The notes: a model not told the origin generated them from the letters alone. Positions 5,169-13,957 are shown, counted from the stretch's first letter. The stretch is 30,066 nucleotides of DNA from a virus (IMGVR_UViG_3300027881_000052:1-30066), one strand, 5' to 3'. Made by a program: numbers and translations.

Positions 5169-7721
5169 ATGGCGCTGACGAAGGAAGGTCAATACACCGG
5201 GTCCGGGGTCGATGTCTCCTCGGTGGACGTGACCTCAGTCGGGCAGTTCACCGACTGCCTCTACCTCGTGGTGGTTTCGTCGAAGCCGAGCAAGACCGTC
5301 TCGTCGGTTTCGAACACGGGCGGGTTGTCCTTCGTTCAGAAGAAACGACAGTGCGGCGGTCGGCAGCAGACCAGCATCGAGGTCTGGGAGGCGCGAGGGA
5401 CGCCGAGCGGATCGTTCACTGTCACCGCGAACCTGAGCGCCAGCACGTCGGCGGTCTGCGTCTCGGTCATCGCCATCACCGGGACCGACGATACGACGCC
5501 GACGCAGAACTACATCGGCAACAACACCGTCGGCGACAACGACGCGACCTGCTCGGGCGGGACCGACGCCGATCCATCCTCATACTCGCAGAGCATCAGC
5601 GACTCGTCCTCGTGGTTGTTCACCTGCATTGAGTTCCGCAACAAGACGCTGACGCTCGACTCGGCGTGTACCGAGATCACCGACATCAGCGCCAACAGCG
5701 GCGGGTCCGAGGCGAACCACAAGACCGCCTACGATACGACGCCGTCGACACCGACGCAGACCATCGACCACTCCGACAGCGATGTGGACTATTGCCAGAT
5801 CGGTTGCGAGATCGTCGAGGCGGCGGCGGGTGTGACGCTCGTCATCGCCGACTGCGCTCACGCTCACGCCGCAGACAACCTCGTCCTCGTCGAGAACAAG
5901 ACGCTCGCAATCAACGACGCGACCCACGCTCACGCTGCGGAGTCGCCGACGCTCGTCCAGCATCACGCACTGGCGATCGACGCCGCATTGCACAGTCACA
6001 CGGCCGACGCTCTCGACCTCGCGGTGACGCATCATCTCGCGATCCAAGAGGCGACTCACGGGCACACCGCACAGAACGTCGTCCTGTCGGTCACGTTCCT
6101 CCTCGCGATCGCCGGAGCCGTTCACGGTCACACGGCCGCGAACGTCGACCTGACGCAGCATCACGTCCTCTCGATCGACTCGGCGCTGCACTCGCACACG
6201 GCTGACAACGTCGATCTCGTTGAGGGTCACGTCCTCGCGATCGACTCGGCGATCCATGCTCACTCGGCGGAGTCTCTCGACCTCTCGCAGAGCCACGTCC
6301 TGAGCATCGAGGATGCTCTGCATGGGCACTCGGCCGACAACGTGGACCTCTCGGTCCAGCACATCCTCGCGATCGCAGACGCACTCCACGGTCACTCCGC
6401 AGACAATCTCGATCTCGTCCAAGCGCACGTCCTCGTCGTCGCCGATTGCCTCCACGCGCACACTGCCGAGAACCTCGACCTTGTCGAGTCCGGAGCGCTC
6501 CAGATCCAGTCGGCTCTCCACGGTCATTCTGCCGACTCACTCGACCTGATTCAGCATCACGTCCTCGTCGTCGCCGACGCGATTCACGCGCACACGGCGG
6601 ACAATCTCGATCTGGTAGAGGGGCTGACACTCGCGATCGACGACTGTCTGCACGGGCACACCGCCGACAACGTGACGCTCGCGGTCACTCATGTCCTGGC
6701 GATCGCTGATTGCCTCCACGCTCACTCGGCCGAGGTCCCGACGCTCGCGGTCACGCACGTCCTCGCGATCAACGATGCGATCCACTTGCACTCGGCGGAC
6801 AACCTCGACCTCGTGACCACCGGCGCTCTCGTGATCCAGGCCGCTCTCCACGGCCACACTGCCGACAATCTCGATCTCGTCCAACACCACGTCCTCTCGA
6901 TCGCCGACTGCCTCCACAGCCACTCGGCCGAGTCGCTCGACCTCGCACAGACGCACACGCTGGCGATCGACGCGACGACTCACGCGCACTCAGCCGACTC
7001 TCTCGACCTGACGCAAGCTCACGTGCTGGCGATCGCCGAGTGTCTCCATGCGCACGCCGCGGACAACATCGACCTCGCCGTGCCGGGGGTCCTGGAGATC
7101 CAGTCGTGCGCCCACGCTCACACGGCCGACTCTCCGGCTCTGACGCAGCATCACGTCCTCGCAATCGCATCCTCGGTCCACGCTCACTCTGCGGACAACC
7201 TCGACCTCGTCGAAGGGCTCACGCTCGCGATCGCGGACTGCGTCCACGGCCACACTGCCGACGAGGTGACGCTGACTCAGGCGCACGTCCTCTCGATCGA
7301 CGACACGGTGCACGCTCACGCTGCCGACAACGTCGACCTCGCGGTGACTCACGTACTCGCGATCGCCGGGTGCGTCCACGACCACTCGGCCGACAACGTC
7401 GCTCTCGTCCAGCATCACGTCCTCGTCATTGACGGCTGTCTCCACGCTCACGCCGCCGACGAGGTCCCGATCACGGCGACCAACTACCTTGAGATTCAGT
7501 CGACGGTCCACGCGCACTCGGTGGACAACATCGACCTCGTCCAGCATCATTACCTCGCGATCGACGACGCTCATCACGGTCACACGGCTGACTCGCTCGT
7601 GCTCGGCGGTGCTGAGCAGTTCCGGTCGCGGCAGGTCGTCCGGGCGGAGGTCCCGTTGCAACAGACGGTCCGAGCCGAGGTCAACTTCCGGCAGACGATC
7701 CGAGCGCAGATGAACAAATGA
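5169..7721 (+). CDS. Large repeat protein with 27 His-x-His repeats, probable virion fibre
   Basis: An 850-residue protein in three parts. Residues 1-223 are Ser/Thr-rich with alternating hydrophobics, consistent with a beta-sandwich attachment domain. Residues 224-817 are 27 back-to-back 22-residue repeats with approximate consensus L-A-I-x-D-x-x-H-x-H-[STA]-A-D-N-[LV]-D-L-V-Q-x-H-V; His-x-His is kept in every copy. Residues 818-850 hold about three short repeats (VVRAEV, TVRAEV, TIRAQM). Known trimeric phage fibres such as T4 gp37 bind iron through HxH motifs from three chains, so a metal-stabilised fibre is attractive but inferred. Start ATG 5169 lies just after the preceding stop with only a weak ribosome site, suggesting coupled translation. 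It could be a head fibre, tail fibre or decoration protein; the repeats are certain, the role is not. Confidence 0.85.
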   Translation: MALTKEGQYTGSGVDVSSVDVTSVGQFTDCLYLVVVSSKPSKTVSSVSNTGGLSFVQKKRQCGGRQQTSIEVWEARGTPSGSFTVTANLSASTSAVCVSVIAITGTDDTTPTQNYIGNNTVGDNDATCSGGTDADPSSYSQSISDSSSWLFTCIEFRNKTLTLDSACTEITDISANSGGSEANHKTAYDTTPSTPTQTIDHSDSDVDYCQIGCEIVEAAAGVTLVIADCAHAHAADNLVLVENKTLAINDATHAHAAESPTLVQHHALAIDAALHSHTADALDLAVTHHLAIQEATHGHTAQNVVLSVTFLLAIAGAVHGHTAANVDLTQHHVLSIDSALHSHTADNVDLVEGHVLAIDSAIHAHSAESLDLSQSHVLSIEDALHGHSADNVDLSVQHILAIADALHGHSADNLDLVQAHVLVVADCLHAHTAENLDLVESGALQIQSALHGHSADSLDLIQHHVLVVADAIHAHTADNLDLVEGLTLAIDDCLHGHTADNVTLAVTHVLAIADCLHAHSAEVPTLAVTHVLAINDAIHLHSADNLDLVTTGALVIQAALHGHTADNLDLVQHHVLSIADCLHSHSAESLDLAQTHTLAIDATTHAHSADSLDLTQAHVLAIAECLHAHAADNIDLAVPGVLEIQSCAHAHTADSPALTQHHVLAIASSVHAHSADNLDLVEGLTLAIADCVHGHTADEVTLTQAHVLSIDDTVHAHAADNVDLAVTHVLAIAGCVHDHSADNVALVQHHVLVIDGCLHAHAADEVPITATNYLEIQSTVHAHSVDNIDLVQHHYLAIDDAHHGHTADSLVLGGAEQFRSRQVVRAEVPLQQTVRAEVNFRQTIRAQMNK
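5838..7619 (+). repeat. 27 tandem 66-bp coding repeats (22 residues each)
   Basis: The region translates as 27 contiguous 22-residue units. The first unit starts LVIADCAHAH and the last LAIDDAHHGH. DNA copies differ at many third positions and use different His, Ala and Leu codons, while the amino-acid pattern stays constant. This points to old duplications under protein-level selection rather than recent slippage. No unit is broken and no frame change occurs. The units are not separated by spacers, so this is not a CRISPR array. Confidence 0.95.
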
Positions 7722-7731
7722 GGAGGAAGGC

Positions 7732-8805
7732 ATGACGACAGTTTGCACTCGGCCGGTCGACATCGAGCGCTACCGCGGTGACACCACGCCGATCGTCGTT
7801 GAGTTGGTCGACGCGGACTGCGAACCGATCGCCGAGACGATCCTGGGCGCATCGTTCCGGTTGACGGTCTCGCAAGAGGAATGGCCCGACACGAACCCGG
7901 CGCTCTTCGAGATCGTCGGCACCGACCTCGACGACACCAACAAGACGATCACGTTCGCGTTCACCGCGGTCGAGGCGGACAACATCGGCGCGTTCTACTA
8001 CGACGTTGAGATGACCGAGTCCGGAGGAGTGATCCACACGGTGCTCAAGGGGCTCATGGTGTTCGAGCAAGACATCACGAAGGCGTCCGGTCCGGCGGCG
8101 CTGCCCGACGTCACGTGGACGCCGAGCGGAGCCGACGGTGACCCGGTCCCGTCCGGTGGGAGCGACCCGTGGATCATGTCGTGGGAGGAGGACGAGCCGT
8201 CACCGTGGGAGTACGAGGACCACGACGGCAAGCTCACAATCACGCCGTCGACGATCGGCACGGCGAGCCAGCACACCGCACTGAAGCCCAATCACGAGGG
8301 CGTGGTGCCCGCCGTCCTGCGACCCGGCGACGCGGTGCGGGTCCTCTGTTGGCTGGAGCCCGATCAGCAGTTCCGGCTCCGGGTCCTCGGGATCACCGGC
8401 ACTCTGTTCGAGTCGGGTGGGTGGTGGGCGAGCGTCCGCTACAACGCCAGCGACGAGATCGAGTACGAGATTGAAACCGAATACAGCGTCGAAGATCTGC
8501 GGCGGGAGGACAGCTGGAGTGACGATCTCGCCGCGCAGACGGCGGGGTGGTTCTACGTCCTGCTCGTCTGCGGAGTCGAGGACGAGAACTCACCGGGCGA
8601 GTACTACCACGGGTTGAAGTTCTGGCCCGAGTTGGACGCCGAGCCCGCGTGGGACAGCGGCACGAATGACGCCTACCTCGAAGGCGACAACGTCGTCAGT
8701 CCGTGGGCGTGGTGGCTCCACCATCAAGGGCTCCCGTTCACCGACCACAAGTGGCGGATCGCCGAGGTCAAGGTGATCCGAACCGGCGTCACGTTCGGGC
8801 TGTAG
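7732..8805 (+). CDS. BppU-N-like virion protein
   Basis: A 357-residue protein. Residues 8-118 look like the Ig-like N-terminal domain of baseplate upper proteins (BppU/DUF2479). They contain 'YRGDTTPIVVELVDADCEPI', a central stretch ending in a strand that reads as IVGTDLDD...ITFAFTAVEAD, then 'GAFYYDVEMTESGG' and a closing 'LKGLMVFEQDIT'. Such domains usually anchor receptor-binding or fibre proteins to the virion. A Gly/Pro/Ser linker (about 119-150) leads to a Trp- and Glu-rich C-terminal domain (150-357) that I do not recognise and that may be a beta-sandwich. Start ATG 7732 has GGAGGAAGGC just upstream. It follows the HxH-repeat gene by ten bases, suggesting that the two work together. 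The BppU-like call is fairly good; the location on the particle is inferred. Confidence 0.7.
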   Translation: MTTVCTRPVDIERYRGDTTPIVVELVDADCEPIAETILGASFRLTVSQEEWPDTNPALFEIVGTDLDDTNKTITFAFTAVEADNIGAFYYDVEMTESGGVIHTVLKGLMVFEQDITKASGPAALPDVTWTPSGADGDPVPSGGSDPWIMSWEEDEPSPWEYEDHDGKLTITPSTIGTASQHTALKPNHEGVVPAVLRPGDAVRVLCWLEPDQQFRLRVLGITGTLFESGGWWASVRYNASDEIEYEIETEYSVEDLRREDSWSDDLAAQTAGWFYVLLVCGVEDENSPGEYYHGLKFWPELDAEPAWDSGTNDAYLEGDNVVSPWAWWLHHQGLPFTDHKWRIAEVKVIRTGVTFGL

Positions 8806-8815
8806 GGGAGGCGAG

Positions 8816-11110
8816 ATGACACAACGACTCGGACTGTTCAAGCGTCTCCGCCTCGGATCGAAATTGATGCAACCACTCTCCGACGAGGAGCGTGGAGTGC
8901 TCGGCAAGCTGTTGCCCGGCGGCTACAAGACGACTCCGTACCGCGGGGTCCGCGGGATGCTCACGGCGTACTCGAAGTCACCGTGGGTCCGGGCGATCGT
9001 CTCGAAGATCGGCGACGCGGTCGGCTCAACGAAGTGGATGCTGTTCGCGGTCAAGGGTGCGAGCGGCAAGTACGTCGCGGACCGGGCGCTCCAAGCGAAG
9101 GGCATCGACACTCGGGCGCTTGCTCTCGGCGGGCTCGACTTCGACGGTGAGCTTGTCCCGATCGTCGATCACCCGGCGCTCCGGCTGCTCAACTCGGCGA
9201 ACCCTCTCTTCCCCGGTCTCGTCGGCCGGACGCAGACGCAGATCTCAATGGACCTCACCGGCGAGGCGCACTGGCTACTCTCGCCGGAGGACTACGGCGG
9301 GACGGCGGTGCCGGAGCGGTTCTGGCTCCTGCCGTCGCATTGGGTCCAGGGGATGCCGACTTCCGGCGACGACAACTGGGACGTCCAGACACCGTTCTGG
9401 CGAGGCAAGTTCCCGGCTCAAGCGATCCTCCGGTTCGTGAACCCGGACCCGATCAACCCGTACGGCAGGGGCAGTGCGATCTTCCGAGCGTTCGGCGACG
9501 AGATCGACACCGACGAGTACGCGGCACAGCACGTCAAGTCGTGGTTCTTGAACAAGGCACGTCCGGACCTCCTCATCACCGGCGAGGGGCTCACCGAGAA
9601 GGATACCGAGCGCATGGAGGTCGCCTGGCTGCAGCAGATGCGCGGGTTCCTCCGAGCCCACAAACCGTTCTTCATCAATCGCAAGGTCGACGTCCGCGAG
9701 ATCAGTCAGCGGTTCGCCGACATGCAGCTGACCGACCTCCGCAAGTGGGAGCGTGACATCATCGTTCACGGCATCGGCGCTCCACCCGAGATCCTCGGCA
9801 TTGTCGAGAACTCGAACCGCTCGACGATCGACGCCGCCGACTACCTCTGGAGTCGGTGGGTCATCACGCCGCGACTCGATCTGATGCGAGCGTTCCTCCA
9901 GTATCAGTTGCTCCCGATCTACGACGACCGCCTCATCCTCGCCTACCAGTCGCCGGTCTCCGAGGACCGGGCGTACCAGCTGGACGTGATGAAGGCGAAC
10001 CCACCGGCGTTCTCCGTCAATGACTGGAGAGAGCAAGCCGAGTTCGAGCCGCGAGAGGACGGCGATGTGAACATGATCCCGTACAACGTCCGGATCGTCG
10101 ACAGTCTCGCGCCGGAGCCGGTCGTGAGGCTGAGCGTCAGGACGACGCCTCCATTGTTCCACCTATCTGACGACCTCTCGGATGGACTGGGTTGCGGGCA
10201 CGCAGAGGCATCATCCTCGCACGCCTCGCGTGGTGTCCTGCCATCCATCTTGGGCAAGCAAGTCGGCGGTCCGGAGACGACCGGGCTGGCTCTCAAGCTG
10301 TCGCCGGGGATGCAGAAGGAGATCATCGCCGCGTTCAAGGCGGTGCGCGACTCGATCGACTACCGGGCGCTCATGGCGGCGTTCGACGCGGGCAACATCC
10401 AGGCGGCTCTGGCGATCATCGAAGGGGCGGATCTGCCCGCCGCCTTCGAGGACGCTCGGCAGATTCTCAGACAGGCGGTCGTCGTCGTCGGCGAGGAAGC
10501 GGCCAAGGAACTCGGTGCGTACCTCGGGACGACTCTCAACTTCGAGATGACCAACCCGGAGGCGGTCGCGTTCCTCGAATCGGTCGGAGCCGACATGCTC
10601 GACAACGTGACTGACGACGTGATCGAGGCGGCTCGGAAGATCCTGACCGACGCCTACGCCGACGGTCACACATCGCAGGAGGCGGCGAAGCTCTTGCGCG
10701 AGAAGGTCGGGCTCACGACCCGCGACCTCAATCAACTCGACACGCTCCAACGTGCCTGGGAGGACGGCGGCGCATCCGCGGCCGAGATCCAGGAGTTGAC
10801 CGAGAAGTGGACTGAGGGAAAGATCCGATACCGGGCTCAGTTGATCGCCGACAACGAGCTCGTCGAGGCGGGGAACCGGGGTCAGCGAGCGCTCTGGGAT
10901 CAAGCGGCGAGCGAAGGGCTCATCCCGGCCGAGGCGAAGAGACGATGGATCGTGACGCCGGACGACGCCTTGTGCGTGCTGTGCGCTCCGATGGACGGCG
11001 TTGAGGTCGGGTTCACTGAGCTTTACCAGACCGACGTCGGCGCTGTGATGGTGCCGAATCAGATCCACGTTCGGTGCCGGTGTTCCGAAATGCTAGTGTT
11101 GAAGAAATGA
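8816..11110 (+). CDS. Portal protein fused to a MuF-like head protein domain
   Basis: A 764-residue protein. Residues 1 to about 440 match HK97-type portals: 'YSKSPWVRAIVSKIGDAVGS' near residue 44, 'DLTGEAHWLL' (about 145), 'FVNPDPINPYGRGSAI' (about 205) and a crown/clip-like 'GIGAPPEILGIVENSNRSTI'. After a linker, residues of about 490-764 are helical and end in a Mu gpF-like signature: 'LIADNELVEAGNRGQ', then 'WIVTPDDALCVLCAPMDG' and 'HVRCRC'. Cysteines C720, C723, C754 and C756 could form a zinc site. The portal is the dodecameric DNA channel at one capsid vertex; MuF proteins are minor head proteins associated with it. Portal and MuF are separate genes in many phages, so a fusion is noteworthy but not unique. 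Start ATG 8816 follows AGGGGAGGCG. The frame is continuous. Confidence 0.9.
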   Translation: MTQRLGLFKRLRLGSKLMQPLSDEERGVLGKLLPGGYKTTPYRGVRGMLTAYSKSPWVRAIVSKIGDAVGSTKWMLFAVKGASGKYVADRALQAKGIDTRALALGGLDFDGELVPIVDHPALRLLNSANPLFPGLVGRTQTQISMDLTGEAHWLLSPEDYGGTAVPERFWLLPSHWVQGMPTSGDDNWDVQTPFWRGKFPAQAILRFVNPDPINPYGRGSAIFRAFGDEIDTDEYAAQHVKSWFLNKARPDLLITGEGLTEKDTERMEVAWLQQMRGFLRAHKPFFINRKVDVREISQRFADMQLTDLRKWERDIIVHGIGAPPEILGIVENSNRSTIDAADYLWSRWVITPRLDLMRAFLQYQLLPIYDDRLILAYQSPVSEDRAYQLDVMKANPPAFSVNDWREQAEFEPREDGDVNMIPYNVRIVDSLAPEPVVRLSVRTTPPLFHLSDDLSDGLGCGHAEASSSHASRGVLPSILGKQVGGPETTGLALKLSPGMQKEIIAAFKAVRDSIDYRALMAAFDAGNIQAALAIIEGADLPAAFEDARQILRQAVVVVGEEAAKELGAYLGTTLNFEMTNPEAVAFLESVGADMLDNVTDDVIEAARKILTDAYADGHTSQEAAKLLREKVGLTTRDLNQLDTLQRAWEDGGASAAEIQELTEKWTEGKIRYRAQLIADNELVEAGNRGQRALWDQAASEGLIPAEAKRRWIVTPDDALCVLCAPMDGVEVGFTELYQTDVGAVMVPNQIHVRCRCSEMLVLKK

Positions 11111-11120
11111 GGAGGCTGCT

Positions 11121-12203
11121 ATGAGCGAGATGATGCTGACCCGATCCGAATGGAAGCGCCGAGCCGGTCAGGGCTCGGTCACTCACCCGCTCGCGGTCGT
11201 CCCGCCGCTCAGGAAGCTCGTGACGACCGAGGTCAAGCTGCAAGAGGTCGACCCGCAGACCGGGATGCAGGACGTGACATTCACGCTCTCCACCGGAGCG
11301 CTCGACCGCGAGAGCGACGTCATCAACCCGGAGGGGTGGGAGGTCGATGCGTACCTCACGAACCCGGTCGTGCTCTGGGCGCATCAGTACCAGACACCGC
11401 CGATCGCTCGTGCGACGAAGGTCTGGGTCGACGGCGGCAAGCTGCTCGCCACCGATCGCTTCACGCCGTCGGACGTCAACCCGTTCGGCGCGATGATCTA
11501 CCGCCTCGTGGCGGGTGACTTTCTCAAGACAGTCTCGGTCGGGTTCCGGCCGATCGAGTACGTGTACAACGACGACCACCACGGCTACGACTTCCAGCGG
11601 CAGGAGTTGCTCGAACACTCCGTGGTCCCGGTCCCGGCGAACCCGGAAGCGCTCATCGCGGCCGGTGAGACCGGCATCGACCTCACGCCGCTCCGAGAGT
11701 GGGCCGAGAAGATCCTGGAGACCGACGACGGCGCTGACACGGCGGCGTTGTGGCTCCCGAGAGAAACCATCGAACAAGTGCACGCTGCCGCCGGTCGAGT
11801 CGCTCCGACTCTCATCGAGACGAGCACCGCCGACGACGCTGCCGAGGACCGTTCGCCTGACGACGCCGAGAGCGTCGCCGACAAACTGACAGACCAAGAG
11901 GAGGTGCTGATGAAAGCTGCGATCCAGGCACTCACCGAGGTCATCCGCGAGCTACGCGAAGAGGTCAAGGCGTTGCCCGACGCGGTCCAGGCGAAGTTGC
12001 CCGAGCCCGAGCCCGAGCCCGAGCCCACCGCAGAGGCACCGACCGATCCCGAGCCGGAGCCCGAGCCGGAGCCGGAGCCCGAAGGCGGCACCGAGCCGGA
12101 GCCGGAGCCCGACGCCGCCGTCACCGAGGACGAGGCACGGGCGATCGCTCGTGGGGTGATCGAACAATCAATACTCGCGACCACCGGCGCTCTGCCGGAC
12201 TGA
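11121..12203 (+). CDS. HK97-family prohead protease with Glu/Pro-rich tail
   Basis: A 360-residue protein. Residues of about 30-190 are an HK97-type prohead serine protease, with His88 in 'VVLWAHQY', Ser139 in 'KTVSVGF', and the downstream 'LLEHSVVPVPANPEA' that is typical of the family. It degrades the scaffold and trims the capsid protein during maturation. Residues 190-255 are acidic. A predicted amphipathic helix (about 260-290) follows and could be a scaffold segment. Then come long Glu-Pro dipeptide repeats (about 294-333) coded by GAGCCC/GAGCCG hexamers, and a final helix 'VTEDEARAIARGVIEQSIL'. The tail makes it much longer than minimal proteases, so it probably doubles as scaffold. 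Start ATG 11121 follows GAGGAGGCT. Confidence 0.9.
   Translation: MSEMMLTRSEWKRRAGQGSVTHPLAVVPPLRKLVTTEVKLQEVDPQTGMQDVTFTLSTGALDRESDVINPEGWEVDAYLTNPVVLWAHQYQTPPIARATKVWVDGGKLLATDRFTPSDVNPFGAMIYRLVAGDFLKTVSVGFRPIEYVYNDDHHGYDFQRQELLEHSVVPVPANPEALIAAGETGIDLTPLREWAEKILETDDGADTAALWLPRETIEQVHAAAGRVAPTLIETSTADDAAEDRSPDDAESVADKLTDQEEVLMKAAIQALTEVIRELREEVKALPDAVQAKLPEPEPEPEPTAEAPTDPEPEPEPEPEPEGGTEPEPEPDAAVTEDEARAIARGVIEQSILATTGALPD
12001..12114 (+). repeat. GAGCC[C/G] hexamer repeat coding Glu-Pro runs
   Basis: Two blocks of six-base repeats coding alternating Glu and Pro within the protease C-terminal tail, separated by a short Thr/Ala/Asp spacer. Simple repeats of this kind expand and contract by slippage, so length is likely to vary among relatives. 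The encoded segment should be an extended, negatively charged linker. Confidence 0.85.
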
Positions 12204-12244
12204 GCGCGAGACCGAACAAGCGCAGAAGGACAAGGAGAAATCCA

Positions 12245-13432
12245 ATGGCAGAACTCACAAGAGAGCGCATCGCCGAGATCGCGAAGGAGGTCTCGGTAGA
12301 GGTGCTGAAGGAAACAGAGCACGGGGCAAACGATCCCGGTGCCCGGTTCGACGAGATGGTGAAAGCGTTCACCCAGGCGAACAAGGCGGCACAGCCCAAG
12401 AGCAAGGCCGACAAGGGTCTGGAGTGCGGCCGGTTCATGCGGGCGATCGCGGCCGGTGGCGGCGATCCCGACAAGGCCGGTCGATGGGCAGTCAAGGCCT
12501 ACGGCGAGGACGACGAGGTGACCAAGACGTTGATGGCGTCCGACGCCGCGGCTGGAGGTGTCCTCGTCCCGACGCAGTGGTCCACCGACTTCATCGAGAT
12601 GCTGCGCGAGATCGCCGTGGTTCGGAGCATGGGCCCGCGCATCGTACCGATGCCGACCGGGTCGCTCCAGATCCCCAAGCTCACCGGCGGCGCAACCGCG
12701 ACGTACATGGGTGAGACCGAGAACATCACCGCCACCGAGCAGACCTTCGGCCAAGTGAACATGACCTGGAAAAAGTTGGGCTGCATCGTGCCGGTCTCGA
12801 ACGACCTCCTGCGCTTCGAGGCGGTCGGAGCCGACGCGATCATCCGCGACGATTCCTTGTACGCAGTCGCGATCCGCGAGGACCAAGCGTTCCTCCGGGG
12901 TGACGGCACGCTGCACACTCCGAAGGGCATGTACCACTGGGCACCGGCGGCGAACAAGTTCGACGCGAACGCCACCGTCAACCTCGCCAACGTCACGAGC
13001 GACCTTGCAGACGCGATCCTGCGGCTGCGACAGGGCAACGTGAAGTTCATCAACCCTGGCTGGATCATGGCTCCGAGGTCCGAGATGTACTTGCGCTCGG
13101 TCCGCGACGCCAACGGCAATTTCGCCTTCAAGGAGGAGATGGACGGTGGGACCCTGTTCGGCTGGAAGTACGCCTCCAACAACGGCGTGCCGATCACTCT
13201 CGGCGGGACCGACTCGGAGATCTACCTGGCCGACTTCGCAGACTGCGTCGTCGGAGAGTCGGGCACCGTCATGGTGGACAGCTCGTCCGAAGCGTCGTAC
13301 TGGGATGGCTCGGCACTCCAGTCGGCGTATGCCCGCGACCTGACCCTGCTCCGGCTCATCGCGCACCACGACTTCGGCGTGCGTCATGAGGAGTCGATCG
13401 TGGTCATCGAAGCGGTCAAGTGGACTCCGTAA
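12245..13432 (+). CDS. Major capsid protein, HK97 fold
   Basis: A 395-residue HK97-type major capsid protein. Residues 1 to about 95 are helical and charged, like the delta (scaffold) domain that the protease removes. The mature shell protein probably starts near 'MASDAAAGGVLVPTQWS' (97-113), a typical start of the N-arm. Other family blocks include 'ATATYMGETENITATEQTFG' in the E-loop/P-domain region, 'VPVSNDLLRFE' and 'EDQAFLRGDGT'. An 'LFGWKYASNNGVPI' turn and the C-terminal 'RLIAHHDFGVRHEESIVVIE' strand also fit. It assembles the icosahedral shell around the portal. Start ATG 12245 follows AAGGAGAAATCC. The cleavage point is inferred from position, not from a known site. Confidence 0.95.
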   Translation: MAELTRERIAEIAKEVSVEVLKETEHGANDPGARFDEMVKAFTQANKAAQPKSKADKGLECGRFMRAIAAGGGDPDKAGRWAVKAYGEDDEVTKTLMASDAAAGGVLVPTQWSTDFIEMLREIAVVRSMGPRIVPMPTGSLQIPKLTGGATATYMGETENITATEQTFGQVNMTWKKLGCIVPVSNDLLRFEAVGADAIIRDDSLYAVAIREDQAFLRGDGTLHTPKGMYHWAPAANKFDANATVNLANVTSDLADAILRLRQGNVKFINPGWIMAPRSEMYLRSVRDANGNFAFKEEMDGGTLFGWKYASNNGVPITLGGTDSEIYLADFADCVVGESGTVMVDSSSEASYWDGSALQSAYARDLTLLRLIAHHDFGVRHEESIVVIEAVKWTP

Positions 13433-13471
13433 AAAACAGGACTCCGAAGGGTCCGAGAAAGGAATTGGCAG

Positions 13472-13942
13472 ATGGACATCAATGACAAAGACGCGGGGGC
13501 ATACCTCGCACTCATGGGCGGCGGCGGCGCTCGCGGCGTCGCGGCCGGAGCCGGTGACGCGACCGAGGCATTGGGAGCGATCGTCGACATGCAGGCCGAG
13601 GATGGGCCGATGTCGGGCGCGATCTTCGTGGCTGGTCAGTGCACGCTGACCGACCTCAAGACGTTCTCACTGACTGAGCTCAAGATCGAGCACGGGGCAG
13701 CGGCCAACCTCTCCGACGCGGTCGACTTCAAGGCGGTCGCGTTCACCGATCTCGTGGTGAGCGACGGCGGCGGAGCCGAGACCTTCGCGGTCAAGACTCG
13801 CGTGAACCTGAATGGCATCAACCGGTACTGGCGGGTGACGGTCACTCCGGATCTCGACCACACCGGCACCGACACGTTCGAACTCGGTTTCGGGTTCGCC
13901 GCAATCGGCGACTCGTCGCCGGTCGCCGACGGTGCGGACTAG
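13472..13942 (+). CDS. Putative capsid-associated (decoration-like) protein
   Basis: A 156-residue protein directly after the capsid gene. A glycine- and alanine-rich N-terminus (GGGGARGVAAGAGDATEA) precedes a region of alternating hydrophobic residues that should form beta strands: 'FVAGQCTLTDLKTFSLTELK' and later 'GINRYWRVTVTPDLDHTGTD'. I recognise no family. The position between the major capsid and connector genes is where decoration or head-completion proteins are often encoded, and the beta content fits that, but function is inferred from position only. Start ATG 13472 follows GAAAGGAATTGGCAG. The 39 bases upstream contain a weak hairpin, GGACTC-CGAA-GGGTCC (13439-13454). Confidence 0.7.
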   Translation: MDINDKDAGAYLALMGGGGARGVAAGAGDATEALGAIVDMQAEDGPMSGAIFVAGQCTLTDLKTFSLTELKIEHGAAANLSDAVDFKAVAFTDLVVSDGGGAETFAVKTRVNLNGINRYWRVTVTPDLDHTGTDTFELGFGFAAIGDSSPVADGAD

Positions 13943-13957
13943 GAGGTGGAGCAGCGC

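Noticed and set aside
5838-7619. Regularly spaced repeats as a CRISPR array
   Set aside because: The 66-bp units are contiguous, diverged at synonymous sites and fully coding without spacers.
13439-13454. GGACTC-CGAA-GGGTCC hairpin after the capsid gene as a terminator
   Set aside because: The stem is only six base pairs with no T-run, immediately before the next ribosome site; it is too weak to call.
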